Assembly (NCBI GenBank): GCA_017560145.1
Contig: JAFYON010000024.1
Coordinates: 1-38,143 of the forward strand
Source of the DNA: Clostridia bacterium
Lineage (GTDB): Bacteria; Bacillota; Clostridia; Oscillospirales; CAG-382
Length of the DNA: 38,143 bases
Direction: 5' to 3'
The notes under the pieces were generated by a model. The model worked only from the letters and a program-made list of their open reading frames with translations. It was not told the origin of the DNA and ran no database searches. The position numbers and the translations under genes are program-made. Below are positions 1-10,081 of the stretch, one piece after another; the first letter of the stretch is position 1, and each line of letters starts with the position of its first letter.

Positions 1-573
1 AAGCTCGAAAATCATACCCGACATTGCAAGCTGGATTATAAGAACGAAGGGCATAACCGTCATTGCGGTGTTGGGGGTTTTTACTATCGAGGATACCATC
101 AAGCCGAGCGCGTCGGAGCTGAATATGATAAAGAAGAAGGTAAAGAACATTTCCAAGAAGGCGGGAAGCAAAACACCGCTTTCGGGGAATGCATCGAGGT
201 TTGCAACGCAGGTTATTGCGGTAACGATGATTGCCTCGACAAAGCTAAGCACAAGCTCGAAAACCATGTGCGAGGTTATGTAGGAGGAGATGTGCAAGCC
301 CGATCTGTGCTCACGCTTGATAATATCGCGTTCCTTGCATATCGATTGGATCGAGTTAAAGATACCGATCCAGATACAAGCACAAACCAAAGCGAATGCG
401 CCGTTTCTTGATTCGTTGTATTCAAGGAACATCTTATCGCCGGTAACCATTGAAATAAGCAATGTGATTATCGCGGCACTGATAAAGGTCTTATATCCCT
501 TGTCGTTCAGGAAAACGCGGAAGCATTTTCCGATGTAAATACGTATTTGTGTTGCTCTAGAAGCGCCGTTCAC
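1..573 (-). CDS. ABC-2 type transporter permease (3' end outside window)
   Basis: This is the membrane subunit that would pair with the FHA-domain ATPase encoded just upstream on the same strand. Reading from a GTG at 573, the frame is open for 191 codons to the window edge. It shows a short basic N-terminus, then alternating hydrophobic segments and a charged loop containing KERDIIKREHRSGL, the conserved cytoplasmic loop pattern of ABCG-type permeases. The GTG start is chosen because a perfect AAGGAGGT lies 7 nt upstream (581-588) and overlaps the stop region of the ATPase gene, which suggests translational coupling. The substrate cannot be told from sequence. The start is well supported; the C-terminus is not visible. 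Confidence 0.85.
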   Translation of the reverse strand, partial: MNGASRATQIRIYIGKCFRVFLNDKGYKTFISAAIITLLISMVTGDKMFLEYNESRNGAFALVCACIWIGIFNSIQSICKERDIIKREHRSGLHISSYITSHMVFELVLSFVEAIIVTAITCVANLDAFPESGVLLPAFLEMFFTFFFIIFSSDALGLMVSSIVKTPNTAMTVMPFVLIIQLAMSGMIFEL

Positions 574-587
574 GGTTAAAACCTCCT

Positions 588-2099
588 TTATTTAGCCATT
601 CTTTCGCTGTATTTTTGAATATAGAAGTCGGACAATCCGTCGCCGCCCTCATCTGCGCGGTTAATACGCTTAACAACGCCCTCAAGCGAATCGGTTTCGA
701 AGAAGTCCTTTGCCTCCTGAATACCGCCGAAGAATGCAAGATGTCCGCAGTTGTCCTGAACGCTCTTTGCCAAAACGACTACCTTGTTGAAAAGCTCCGA
801 CGCTCTGTCGGGCGCGTGGGAGATGACCATAACGATCTTGCCCTCGTCGGCAATGTTGCGGAGGTTTTGCATAAGGCTCTTCGACATAATTCCGTCAAGA
901 CCCGAATCGGGCTCGTCGAGGAAGAAGAGGCTGGGGTTTGCGATATATTCAACTGCGATCGACAAACGCTTTTTCTGACCGCCCGAAAGCTTCGAAACCA
1001 AGCTGTTGCGTTCTCTTTGCAAGCCGAGCGTTTCCAAAACCTTTTCGATTCTTGCGGCGCGCTCTTCCTTGGAGGTGCTTTGGGGCATTTTCATTTCTGC
1101 GGCGTTGCTTAAGGTATCGTAAACGCTGTCGCTCGTGCGGATGAGATCCTGCTGGGGCACGAAACCGATCTTGTACTTCATCGATTCGAAATCCTCGTAA
1201 ATATCGGTATCGCCGTGCATGATCTTGCCTTCCGCCTTTTCATAGCCCATAACGGCGTTCATAAAGGTGGTTTTGCCTGCACCCGAGCCGCCGAGTATAA
1301 GCACCATTTCGCCCGATTGGATGGTCATATTGATGTTTTGGAGAAGCATAAGCTTTCTTGCGCGCTGCCAAACGCTTCTGTGCTCGATATGGATATCAAG
1401 GGTAACGGGCGAAGCCTCTGCCGAGGAGGCAAGCGCGGTGTTGACCTTTTGATAAAGGAATTTCTTTCCGTCGTATATAAAGTGGGTGGTGCCGATGCGA
1501 ACGCAATCGCCGAACGAAAGATAAGAGGGGTGCGTGATGCGGACGTTGTTGATATAAACGCCGTTTAAGCTATTGTGGTCTACGACCGCCCAGCCGAGCT
1601 TTGCCGAGAAAAACGAAGCGTGATTTGCCGAAACGGTACGGTCTTGCAAAACCGCGCCTCTTCCGACACCTCTGCCGATGTTGATCTCCGCCATGCTGTT
1701 GTCGATCTCGATTCGTCCGATTTCGCTATCGCAGGGGAAATTCGATGAGAATATCATACAAATAAATTCGGTAGCGGCTTTTTTATCGTCGTTGAAGATG
1801 TGAAGCACGTCGCCGTCTTTAAGGTAATATTTCGTTTTGGGAGGGAGCTTCAAGCCGTTAACGTAGGTGCCGTTAGTGCTGTTGACGTCTACGTAAAAAA
1901 CGCCCGAGGCATCGCGATAGATTTCGCCGTGTGCACGGGAAACGAATTTTGCGCGAAGATCGACGTCCGCCTTCTGCTTTTCGGTGCTTCTGCCGACGGT
2001 CATAAAGCTTTTGACGTCATACGAATTAAAATCGTTGCCGGTAAAGACAAAAAGCTTTTCTTCCATAAGTGATTTCGGCATTATCATCGTTTTTTCCAT
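588..2099 (-). CDS. Double FHA-domain ABC transporter ATP-binding protein
   Basis: A 503-residue ABCG-like ATPase with two forkhead-associated domains at its N-terminus. FHA1 covers about residues 17-105 (GRS at 36-38, SRAH at 54-57, NSTNGTYVNG at 73-82). FHA2 covers about 125-212 (GRG near 142, SANHAS at 157-162, NSLNGVYIN at 176-184). The ABC core follows: Walker A GGSGAGKT 270-277, Q-loop Q316, signature LSGGQKKR 371-378, Walker B LFFLDEP 391-397, H-loop H428. FHA domains bind phosphothreonine, so activity is probably tuned by a PknB-type Ser/Thr kinase, as proposed for mycobacterial Rv1747 (family knowledge). Its permease partner follows 14 nt downstream. It is transcribed from the consensus promoter at 2131-2159. 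Substrate unknown. Confidence 0.93.
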   Translation of the reverse strand: MEKTMIMPKSLMEEKLFVFTGNDFNSYDVKSFMTVGRSTEKQKADVDLRAKFVSRAHGEIYRDASGVFYVDVNSTNGTYVNGLKLPPKTKYYLKDGDVLHIFNDDKKAATEFICMIFSSNFPCDSEIGRIEIDNSMAEINIGRGVGRGAVLQDRTVSANHASFFSAKLGWAVVDHNSLNGVYINNVRITHPSYLSFGDCVRIGTTHFIYDGKKFLYQKVNTALASSAEASPVTLDIHIEHRSVWQRARKLMLLQNINMTIQSGEMVLILGGSGAGKTTFMNAVMGYEKAEGKIMHGDTDIYEDFESMKYKIGFVPQQDLIRTSDSVYDTLSNAAEMKMPQSTSKEERAARIEKVLETLGLQRERNSLVSKLSGGQKKRLSIAVEYIANPSLFFLDEPDSGLDGIMSKSLMQNLRNIADEGKIVMVISHAPDRASELFNKVVVLAKSVQDNCGHLAFFGGIQEAKDFFETDSLEGVVKRINRADEGGDGLSDFYIQKYSERMAK

Positions 2100-2130
2100 T
2101 GCTTACACCATCCTTAGATTTTCTGTAACA

Positions 2131-2159
2131 ATTATAGCCCCAAAGCCGATAAATGTCAA
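2131..2159 (-). promoter_or_regulatory. Consensus sigma-A promoter of the FHA-ABC operon
   Basis: On the minus strand, TTGACA (2154-2159) is followed by a 17-bp spacer and TATAAT (2131-2136), a perfect match to the housekeeping consensus. It lies about 30 bp upstream of the ATG at 2099 and so leaves a short leader containing an AAGGATG-type ribosome binding site. Confidence 0.9.
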
Positions 2160-2177
2160 CACGGCATTAACAAATTG

Positions 2178-2885
2178 TTAAAACGCTGCACCCTTTGATT
2201 TTCGTATCATATCCTTTAATTCGCGCACCGCCTCGCCCAATCCTCCGACCTTGTCGATAATTCCGTGGTCCACCGCCTCGCGCCCGTCGATAACCGTACC
2301 TATATCGGTCGTCATATCGTCGGTCGCCGTCATAAGTTTGCGAACCGTGTCGCCGTCCGCGCGTGAATTGCGGACGATGAATTCAATGATCCGCTCCTGC
2401 ATTTTCGCAAGGTTTGCAAAGGTTTGCGGAACGCCTATCACCAAGCCGTTCAATCTTACGGGGTGTATCGTCATCGTTGCGCTTGGGACGATAAAGGATC
2501 TTTTTGCCGAAACCGCCAAGGGCACGCCGATAGAATGTCCGCCGCCGAGCACGATCGAAACGGTCGGCTTGGTCATACCCGAGATAAGCTCTGCTATTGC
2601 AAGACCTGCCTCGATATCGCCGCCGATGGTGTTTAAAAGCAGCAAAAGTCCGTCGATCGCATCGTTTTCCTCCACTGCCACAAGCGTGGGGATGCATTGC
2701 TCGTATTTTGTCGATTTGCTTTGGGGCGATGCGGCAAAATGCCCCTCGATCTGTCCCGCTATTACCATTGAATGAATACAAATCCCCTCCGAGCTTGTCG
2801 TTACGCTCGCATCGGCTTGTTGATACTGCTCTTCCTCGGTCGGTTCATTTTTGTCAAGCTCTTCGCCGTTGTTGCAAAAAATCAT
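2178..2885 (-). CDS. TepA/ClpP-family serine protease (peptidase S14)
   Basis: A 235-residue ClpP-fold protease resembling Bacillus TepA (YmfB), a cytoplasmic enzyme linked to protein export and spore protein turnover. The nucleophile is expected at Ser118 in GGGHSIGVP, and the His at 141 in TMTIHPVRLNG; LLLLNTIGGDIEAG (about 81-94) is the oxyanion-side motif typical of the family. The first about 35 residues are acidic and poorly structured. The ATG at 2885 is chosen because GGGAG precedes it by 8 nt; the in-frame TTG at 2900 would place the ribosome site inside the gene. It has its own transcription unit, divergent from the large glucan synthase gene. Family assignment is firm; the biological substrate is unknown. 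Confidence 0.88.
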   Translation of the reverse strand: MIFCNNGEELDKNEPTEEEQYQQADASVTTSSEGICIHSMVIAGQIEGHFAASPQSKSTKYEQCIPTLVAVEENDAIDGLLLLLNTIGGDIEAGLAIAELISGMTKPTVSIVLGGGHSIGVPLAVSAKRSFIVPSATMTIHPVRLNGLVIGVPQTFANLAKMQERIIEFIVRNSRADGDTVRKLMTATDDMTTDIGTVIDGREAVDHGIIDKVGGLGEAVRELKDMIRKSKGAAF

Positions 2886-3004
2886 AAATTGCTCTCCCAA
2901 TCGTTTTTTAATTAGTATTGTGGCAAAGCAAGGTCTTTATACCGAATAAAAAGACCGAAAATGCCGATAATAACAGTAAAAATCAGGTAAATTCGGGAGT
3001 TAAT

Positions 3005-6000
3005 ATGCAAAACGGAATGATAACACGATTGAAAAAAAGCTACCGTTCGGTAAAAAAGCGTCTTGACGAGACACGCGTTTCCGATTGGATATACGATAAT
3101 TTTTATCTCATCGACCGCCGATACCGCGCGTTGATGAAGAACAAGCGCGCGCTTTCGCATAGGCGAATCTTCGATCTGCTTTTTTCCTGCTGCGAGGATT
3201 GCGATTTTTCGCCGTCGCCGAAGGGCATTGCCGCGCGCATCACTAACGAAAACAGAGAATTCGGCTTTTTCGAGCTCGAATCGATACGCGAGCTTCTTTG
3301 CGCGTGCGCGATCATAAAAATAGGTGAAGCGCTTGAATCGAATTCGGGCACCGATATGATACCCAACGCCGTAAGACTGTTGAATTCGGTTTCCGACCCC
3401 GAATACAGCGATATTCTTCCAAGCGTCTGGCTGCCCGAAAAAATCATTTCCGAATTCGAGCCGAATTACGAAAGCTTTTCTGCCGAAACGAAAAGCCGGT
3501 ACCGATTGGCGGTTGCCGATATTGCAAGGGCGAACCGAGAAAGCGAGTCGCAAACGGCAAAGCGGCTTACCGAAAAAGCAAAAGGGGAGGGGTGTCTGCT
3601 TGGCAATCTGCTTTTTGTCCCCGACAAAAAATATATCCTTCTTTGGCTTACGGGCGCGGCTTTGGTTTTTGCCCTGCTTTTTGCGCTTTCGCTTTTTCTT
3701 GTGGGTTGGGTGACCTGCCTTCTCGTTATCCCGTTCGGCATTGCATCGGGCGCGGTTGCGGATATTTTGGTTTCCCGCGTGATGCCAAATACGTCGGCGC
3801 CGAGAATTGAATTGAATTCGGTACCCGACGATGCAAAAACGCTCGTTACCGTTGCGGCGCTGCTTACCGGAGGCAAGGGCGACGAACGGGTTTTCGAGTC
3901 CTTGGTCAGGTTCCGTTATATGAATCCCGACGCGAATATCTATTTCTGTCTGCTTGCCGACCTTCCCGATGCCGAAACGCCTTATATGCCGCGCGATAAC
4001 GAAATTATCGGAAACGCGTTTCGCAGGATCGACGAGATGAACCGTCTTCACGGCGAACGCTTTTGCATTTTCTTCCGGGAAAGAGTGTTCAACAAAAGCG
4101 AATCGAGCTATGGAGGATGGGAAAGAAAGCGCGGCGCCGTTTGCGAGCTTGTGTCGCATATTGTCAACGGCGACAAGCGCGAATATCGCGGCGGCGATTT
4201 CATACGCGATATAAAATATATTCTGACTCTCGATTCCGACACGAACCTTTCGGTCGGAAGTGTAAAGGAGCTTTTGTCGGTTGCACTTCATCCGTTAAAC
4301 CGTCCGCAATCGGTCGATGGCAGAGTCGTTTCGGGCTACGGCATTATTCAGCCGAGTGTCCGCACCGAGCTTAAAAGCGCGTATAAAAGCGCGTTTTCGC
4401 GTCTTATTTCGGGCTCGGGCGGAGCCGACGTTTATTCGGGCGCATCCTTTTCGCGCAGACAGTCCTTGCTCGGCTGCGGCACGTTTTGCGGAAAGGGGCT
4501 TATCGACGTTTCGCTTTTCGAGGCGTTGGTGTGCAAAAATTTCCCCGAGGGGCTTATTTTAAGCCACGACGTGCTCGAGGGCAACGTTTTGCGCACGCTT
4601 GCCGCAACGGATATAACGCTCACCGATTCGACACCTGCAAACCCTGTTTCCTATTTCAGACGTCATCACCGTTGGATGAGAGGCGATTTTCAGAATCTTG
4701 TGTTTTTATTTAGCAAAAGGTTTGGCTTTGCTTCGAAATTCGGGCTGCTTGCGGTCGCGATAAGGCATTTGTCACCGATAGGATCGTTTGCCGCCATACT
4801 TTTTTGTTGCTTCGAGAAAAACACAAACGGACTTGCTCTGCTCCTTCTTGCCTGCTCGGAATTTTTGCTCCCGTTTGCGATAAGCTGCATTACGGTTTTC
4901 TTTTCGGCGGCGCCTTTTGCCTGTGTAAGATTCTTTTCAAAGGCATGCTCGAGCCTTAGCCAAAACGCGCTGCGGGTGTTTTTCGAAACGGCCTCGCTAT
5001 GCCGCCGTGCAATTTTGGCGTTGGACGCTTTGATTCTTGCATCGATAAGGCTTTGCACGCGCAGAAAAACGCTTGAATGGACCACCGCCGCACAAACCGA
5101 GCGCCTTTCTTCGACACTCGGTAAATACGTGCTCGACGGCACGGGCTCGGTAATATTCGGAATCTTTCTGTTGGTGTTCGCTTCGCCCTCGTTTATAAAG
5201 CTCGTCGGTCTTTTGTTTTTTGCATATCCGCTTGCCGCTGTTGTGCTTTCGCGCAATATCGGTGGCGGCGGAATCGCAAGGCCGAGCTTCACAAAGCAGC
5301 AAAAGGAGCTTCTTATATCGCACGCTACGGATATGATCGGCTTTTATTACGACAACGTAAACGACCGTACGAACCATCTTCCGCCCGACAATATCCAGCT
5401 TTCGCCGGTTGGCGATATTGCGCTTCGCACCTCTCCGACGAACGTCGGCTTTTATCTCGTTTCGCTCCTTGCCGCGCGTGATTTGGGGATAATCGGCTCG
5501 AACGAGCTCTGCGACCGTCTTTCGGCATCGCTCGATACCGTCGAGAAATTGGAAAAATACAACGGCAATCTTTACAATTGGTATTCTTTGACCGACCTTT
5601 GCGTTATCGGCGACAGATACGTTTCGTCGGTCGATAGCGGTAATTTCGTCGTTATGCTCGTCGCGTTGAAGGAGGGCTTGCGTGAATATTCGCAGGAAAA
5701 CGAAGGGATAAGTCGGTTGATCGCACGTGTCGAGGCGTTGATCGAGAACACGGATCTTACCGTATTTTACGATTCTCGCCGCGAGCTTTTTTGCATCGGT
5801 ATACGCGGCGACGGCAAAAGGGACTTATGCTTTTACGATATGCTTATGAGCGAGGCAAGAATGACGGCTTATTACGCGGTCGCAGCTTCGATAGTTCCGA
5901 AAAGGCATTGGCAGACGTTGGGGCGCACGCTTACTCACAAATCGGGCTATATCGGAATGAAGAGCTGGTCGGGCACGGCGTTTGAATATTTTATGCCGCA

Positions 6001-9000
6001 GCTGTTTTTGCCTCTTTACCGCGATTCGTTTTTATATGAATCGCTTGCCTTTGCACTTGCGGTGCAGAGGGGAGAAAACAAAATATTCGGAGTAAGCGAA
6101 AGCGGATTTTATTCCTTCGACAGCGAAATGCGATATCAATATAAGGCAAACGGCTTGCAGACGCTTGCGCTTCGCCGTATCGGAGAAAACGAAAAAACGA
6201 TATCGCCCTATTCGACCTATCTTTCGCTTTGTATATGCTCGACTGCGGCAATCAAAAATCTGCACGAGCTTGAAAACCGCGGAATGTACGGCAGATACGG
6301 GCTTTACGAGGCGCTTGATTTTAATGTCGATCAAGGCGGCGCTTGCGTTAAAAGCTATATGGCGCACCATATCGGGATGAGTATTATTGCAATAATGAAC
6401 GCGGTTAAGGACAATATTTTCGTGCGGCGCTTTACCTCGGATATAAAAATGGCGTCTGCGCACGAGCTTTTGCAGGAAAAGATCCCGACCGATGCGCACG
6501 TTTTCGAGGACGATGCCCGACGCGAGCGCGAGATAAAGCGGCCGAGCGCCGCCGTTAAAAGCATATCGACTTTGCCCGATCTTACTTCGCCGAGCTCGGT
6601 TTTGCTTTCAAAGGGAGATATGACGGCGATAGTGACCTCGAGCGGACACGTTGCGATAAGCTGCGGAGAGCGTGCGATAACAAACACGGTGTTCGATCCC
6701 GATTCGCTTCGGTTTTCTCTCGGAGTAACGCTGTCGCGCTCGGGCAAGGCGTTCGGATGCGCTCCGCTTTACGGAAAAGAGGGAAAGAGCTTTGAAATAA
6801 AGGGAGATTCGGTTTCTCATATTGCATCGTGCAGAGATTTTTCGGGCAGAGTGCAATATGCAATGTCAAAAAGCGGCGGTTGTATGATAATCAGCACTCG
6901 CGCCGAGGCGTTGAAAAGCTACGACGTAACGCTTTCGTTCGAGCCTGTGCTTGAAGCAAGCAAGAAATTTTTATCGCATATCTCTTTTTCACGTCTTTTT
7001 ATCGAAAGCGAATACGATGCGCAAAGACGCATTCTTTATTTTCACCGAAGAAGCGGCGAGGACGGTCGGCATATTTTTACACTCGCCGTTGCGCCCGAAG
7101 ACAAAAGAAATTCATTTTCATTTTTAACAAGCCGCGAATCCCTGTGCGCCGCCTCGATCACCTCTCCGCTTGATTACGCATTTGTTCCTACCGACAACGC
7201 CGTCGGCGCTTGCATCGATCCGCTTTGCCTTGTGCGGTCGGCATCGGCAGAGGGCGGAAGGGCTTCGTTTATTATTGCATGCGGACAGACCAAGCGCGAA
7301 TGCGAGCGTAATATCGGGCTTGCGCGTGCGGACAAGACGTTTGCACCGATAAAGCATCAAAGTCAGGCCGAGTCCTCGCTTCTAACGGCGTTGCTTTACA
7401 ACAAGGGCGACGCGGTTGTCGAGGAGTTCCCGAAATGCTCTGTCAACGACCTTTGGGCAAACGGTATCTCGGGTGATTTTCGCTTTGCGGTCGTTTGCGC
7501 TTCGGAAATTGCAAAAAAGCGCATTTCCTCGATCCTTAACGCCTATTTGTCGCTTGCAAATTCAATGATAAGATGCGAGCTGATATTTATCGTTTGCGAA
7601 TCGGACGGATATAACCGCCCCGTTGAAAGGTCGGTCTATGAATCCTGCGAGAGGGCAAACGCCGTGCAATATATCGGCAAAAAGGGCGGAATTTTCATTC
7701 TGCGCAAGGATAATATAAGCGACGGGCTTTTGACCGCGCTGAAATCCCACGCGAGCTTTTATTACGATCTTTCCCGCCCTCTGCCGAGGATAAAGCTTGC
7801 AGGTCGGTTTGATATCGGCAACACGGTCACGTTGCCGCAAAACGCGGCAAGGCTTTCGCCTCCCGAGTACTCGATCGCTTCGGGCAACGGCTATTTTGAA
7901 AATCAAGCTTATATTGTCGATAAAAGCTCGCTTCCCAAAGCACCCTATTCCTTCGTGCTGACGGGAAGACGCTTTTCGACCGTAGTAACGCAATCGTCGC
8001 TCGGCTATACCTTTTACGATAACGCGCGCGAGCGAAGGCTTTGCTCCTTTTACGGCGACCCGCGCTCGCTCGATCGAGGCGAAACGGTATTTATGCTGTC
8101 AAACGGAAAAAGATATGACCTCTGCGCGGCTTCGTCACGGGTGGCATACGAAAAGGGAAGGGCGGTTTATTACGGCGCGGCGGACGGGATAAATTACGCT
8201 CTTACGGTGTGCGTCGACCCGAAATATCCCGTCAAGCTGATTCGAGTTCAATATCCAAAGGGCGTTTCGGCAGAAACCCACTTCGTCATCGAGCCGGTTA
8301 TGGGCGATTCGGTCGGGCAGAGCGGAAATATATCGTTAATGCGCTTTTCGTCTGGCAATAATTCGGCAATGCTGTTTCGCAATATATTCGGTATGACCTT
8401 CCCCGAGGGCGTTGGGTTTGCAGGGGTCTGCGGCGGAGAATTAAGGATAGAGGAAAAAACGCTTGCTTCAAATTCGGGCGACGTAATATTCTTCCTCGGC
8501 GCCGCAACGAGCGAATCGGGGGCAAAGAAAATCGCCTCGATCATAAACCGCAAATTTTTCGAATCCTCGCTTCACAACGCAAGCCTCTTTGCCGAATCGA
8601 TGATACCGAAAATAAAAATATCAACGCGCAGTAAAACGACCGACGCGCTTATGAACTTCTTTATGCCCTATCAGGTTGCGGCTTGCCGAATGTATGCGCG
8701 CGGCTCGTTTTATCAAAGCGGCGGAGCTTACGGCTTCCGCGATCAGCTTCAGGATTGCCTTACTCTGATCTATTCAAGCCGCGAGCTTGTGCGGAACCAC
8801 ATCCTTCGCTGCTGTGCACATCAATATTACGAGGGCGACGTTATGCATTGGTGGCACACGCGAAATATAAACCGCGTTAACAACGGGGTGCGAAGCAGAT
8901 GCTCGGACGATTTGCTTTATCTTCCGCTCGTTGTTGCAGATTATATCGAAAAGACGGGCGATCACTCTCTGCTCGATATCGGTGTGAAATATCTTTCCTC

Positions 9001-10075
9001 GCCGCCCTTGGGCAAGAGGAACGAAAGGTATGAGCTTCCGAACCGTACCGACGTTAAGGAAAGCGTTTATCTTCATTGTCTGCGCGCACTGTCGCGTGCA
9101 GACCGTGTCGGCGCTCACGGGCTTATTCTTATGGGCTCGTGCGATTGGAACGACGTCTTTTCGTTGGTTGGCGAAAAGGGCGTGGGAGAAAGCGTTTTTT
9201 CGACCTTGCTTTTTATCATCGTTGCCGAAAGGTTTATTCCCATAGCCGAATCGCGCAACAACAGAGCAACCGCAGACCGTTACCGCGAAAGGGTAAGGGC
9301 GCTTCGCAAAGCGGTTGAGGATAACGCCTTTTTCGGCGACAGATATGCACGCGCCTTTTGCGACGACGGCAGAATTTTGGGTGTCGAGGGGTGCAAGGAA
9401 TGTGAGATCGACATTCTTTCTCAGGCGTTTGCCGCGTTGGCAGGGCTCGACGGAGGTCGGGTAAGGCTTGCCTTGAAAACCGCGTTTTCCAAGCTTTACG
9501 ATCGCAAAAACAAAATATTCAGGCTCTTTTATCCGCCCTTTGTAAACGGCAAGGCGCGTGTGGGATATATACGCGGATACGTTGCCGGCATACGCGAAAA
9601 CGGCGGTCAGTATACCCACGGCGCGCTTTGGGGCGCACTCGGATTTCTTGCCGTCGGTATGACCGAGGAGGCGTTGGCGGTGCTTGAATGTGCAAACCCT
9701 GCCGCAAGATGCACCGACAAGGAGCTTGCGAGCCGCTATAAGACCGAGCCTTATGCCGTCGCCGCAGATATTTATTCGGGCGATCATTCGGGCAGAGGCG
9801 GTTGGAGCTGGTATACGGGTGCGGCATCATGGCTTTACCGCATTATGCTCGAGCGGGTTCTCGGTTTGAAATTCGGCGCAGACGGCGTCTTGCTTTCGGC
9901 AACGCCGATAATTCCCTTTAACGCCCAAATTTCGTTGTGCGATGCAAGGCTTAATATCATCGCATCGGAGGACGTGACGTCGCCCACTCTCGACGGCGAA
10001 AATATAACCTTTCCGCTAAAGCTAAACGGCGGCGAGCACACTGTTTGTCTGCCGATATACAAAAGAAGCGAATAA
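3005..10075 (+). CDS. Cyclic beta-1,2-glucan synthase-like protein (GT84-glycoamylase-GH94)
   Basis: A 2,356-residue multidomain membrane enzyme. In order: basic N-terminal region; two TM segments (about 213-258); GT84 glycosyltransferase domain with DSD at 410-412, D522 and E525 in LSHDVLEG, and the RxxRW signature ending at W557; further TM segments (about 584-650 and 715-755); glycoamylase-like domain (about 780-1140) with RTSPTNVGFY, VSSVDSGN and MSEARMTAYY; beta-sandwich regions; and a C-terminal GH94 (alpha/alpha)6 domain with FRDQLQD near 1912, CDWND at 2046-2050 (expected general acid Asp2047) and GGWSWYTGAASW near 2262. In Brucella/Agrobacterium Cgs the GT84 part elongates a protein-linked beta-1,2-glucan and the GH94 part phosphorolytically sets chain length. 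It is shorter than proteobacterial Cgs (about 2,800 residues). The ATG at 3005 is chosen for its GGGAG at 2995-2999; the TTG at 2918 has no such site. Product linkage and cyclisation are inferred from domains only. Confidence 0.85.
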   Translation: MQNGMITRLKKSYRSVKKRLDETRVSDWIYDNFYLIDRRYRALMKNKRALSHRRIFDLLFSCCEDCDFSPSPKGIAARITNENREFGFFELESIRELLCACAIIKIGEALESNSGTDMIPNAVRLLNSVSDPEYSDILPSVWLPEKIISEFEPNYESFSAETKSRYRLAVADIARANRESESQTAKRLTEKAKGEGCLLGNLLFVPDKKYILLWLTGAALVFALLFALSLFLVGWVTCLLVIPFGIASGAVADILVSRVMPNTSAPRIELNSVPDDAKTLVTVAALLTGGKGDERVFESLVRFRYMNPDANIYFCLLADLPDAETPYMPRDNEIIGNAFRRIDEMNRLHGERFCIFFRERVFNKSESSYGGWERKRGAVCELVSHIVNGDKREYRGGDFIRDIKYILTLDSDTNLSVGSVKELLSVALHPLNRPQSVDGRVVSGYGIIQPSVRTELKSAYKSAFSRLISGSGGADVYSGASFSRRQSLLGCGTFCGKGLIDVSLFEALVCKNFPEGLILSHDVLEGNVLRTLAATDITLTDSTPANPVSYFRRHHRWMRGDFQNLVFLFSKRFGFASKFGLLAVAIRHLSPIGSFAAILFCCFEKNTNGLALLLLACSEFLLPFAISCITVFFSAAPFACVRFFSKACSSLSQNALRVFFETASLCRRAILALDALILASIRLCTRRKTLEWTTAAQTERLSSTLGKYVLDGTGSVIFGIFLLVFASPSFIKLVGLLFFAYPLAAVVLSRNIGGGGIARPSFTKQQKELLISHATDMIGFYYDNVNDRTNHLPPDNIQLSPVGDIALRTSPTNVGFYLVSLLAARDLGIIGSNELCDRLSASLDTVEKLEKYNGNLYNWYSLTDLCVIGDRYVSSVDSGNFVVMLVALKEGLREYSQENEGISRLIARVEALIENTDLTVFYDSRRELFCIGIRGDGKRDLCFYDMLMSEARMTAYYAVAASIVPKRHWQTLGRTLTHKSGYIGMKSWSGTAFEYFMPQLFLPLYRDSFLYESLAFALAVQRGENKIFGVSESGFYSFDSEMRYQYKANGLQTLALRRIGENEKTISPYSTYLSLCICSTAAIKNLHELENRGMYGRYGLYEALDFNVDQGGACVKSYMAHHIGMSIIAIMNAVKDNIFVRRFTSDIKMASAHELLQEKIPTDAHVFEDDARREREIKRPSAAVKSISTLPDLTSPSSVLLSKGDMTAIVTSSGHVAISCGERAITNTVFDPDSLRFSLGVTLSRSGKAFGCAPLYGKEGKSFEIKGDSVSHIASCRDFSGRVQYAMSKSGGCMIISTRAEALKSYDVTLSFEPVLEASKKFLSHISFSRLFIESEYDAQRRILYFHRRSGEDGRHIFTLAVAPEDKRNSFSFLTSRESLCAASITSPLDYAFVPTDNAVGACIDPLCLVRSASAEGGRASFIIACGQTKRECERNIGLARADKTFAPIKHQSQAESSLLTALLYNKGDAVVEEFPKCSVNDLWANGISGDFRFAVVCASEIAKKRISSILNAYLSLANSMIRCELIFIVCESDGYNRPVERSVYESCERANAVQYIGKKGGIFILRKDNISDGLLTALKSHASFYYDLSRPLPRIKLAGRFDIGNTVTLPQNAARLSPPEYSIASGNGYFENQAYIVDKSSLPKAPYSFVLTGRRFSTVVTQSSLGYTFYDNARERRLCSFYGDPRSLDRGETVFMLSNGKRYDLCAASSRVAYEKGRAVYYGAADGINYALTVCVDPKYPVKLIRVQYPKGVSAETHFVIEPVMGDSVGQSGNISLMRFSSGNNSAMLFRNIFGMTFPEGVGFAGVCGGELRIEEKTLASNSGDVIFFLGAATSESGAKKIASIINRKFFESSLHNASLFAESMIPKIKISTRSKTTDALMNFFMPYQVAACRMYARGSFYQSGGAYGFRDQLQDCLTLIYSSRELVRNHILRCCAHQYYEGDVMHWWHTRNINRVNNGVRSRCSDDLLYLPLVVADYIEKTGDHSLLDIGVKYLSSPPLGKRNERYELPNRTDVKESVYLHCLRALSRADRVGAHGLILMGSCDWNDVFSLVGEKGVGESVFSTLLFIIVAERFIPIAESRNNRATADRYRERVRALRKAVEDNAFFGDRYARAFCDDGRILGVEGCKECEIDILSQAFAALAGLDGGRVRLALKTAFSKLYDRKNKIFRLFYPPFVNGKARVGYIRGYVAGIRENGGQYTHGALWGALGFLAVGMTEEALAVLECANPAARCTDKELASRYKTEPYAVAADIYSGDHSGRGGWSWYTGAASWLYRIMLERVLGLKFGADGVLLSATPIIPFNAQISLCDARLNIIASEDVTSPTLDGENITFPLKLNGGEHTVCLPIYKRSE

Positions 10076-10081
10076 AAAAAC

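Noticed and set aside
2918-3004. Upstream TTG start for the glucan synthase-like gene
   Set aside because: No ribosome site, and the region is probably promoter/leader between divergent genes; ATG 3005 has GGGAG.
2912-4291. 459-codon open frame on the minus strand opposite the glucan synthase gene
   Set aside because: Composition is that of an antisense shadow (Arg/Lys-rich, no domain) and it lies wholly within a motif-rich coding gene.
8774-9787. 337-codon open frame on the minus strand opposite the GH94 domain
   Set aside because: The opposite strand holds intact GH94 motifs; the antisense frame has no recognisable domain and is a shadow.
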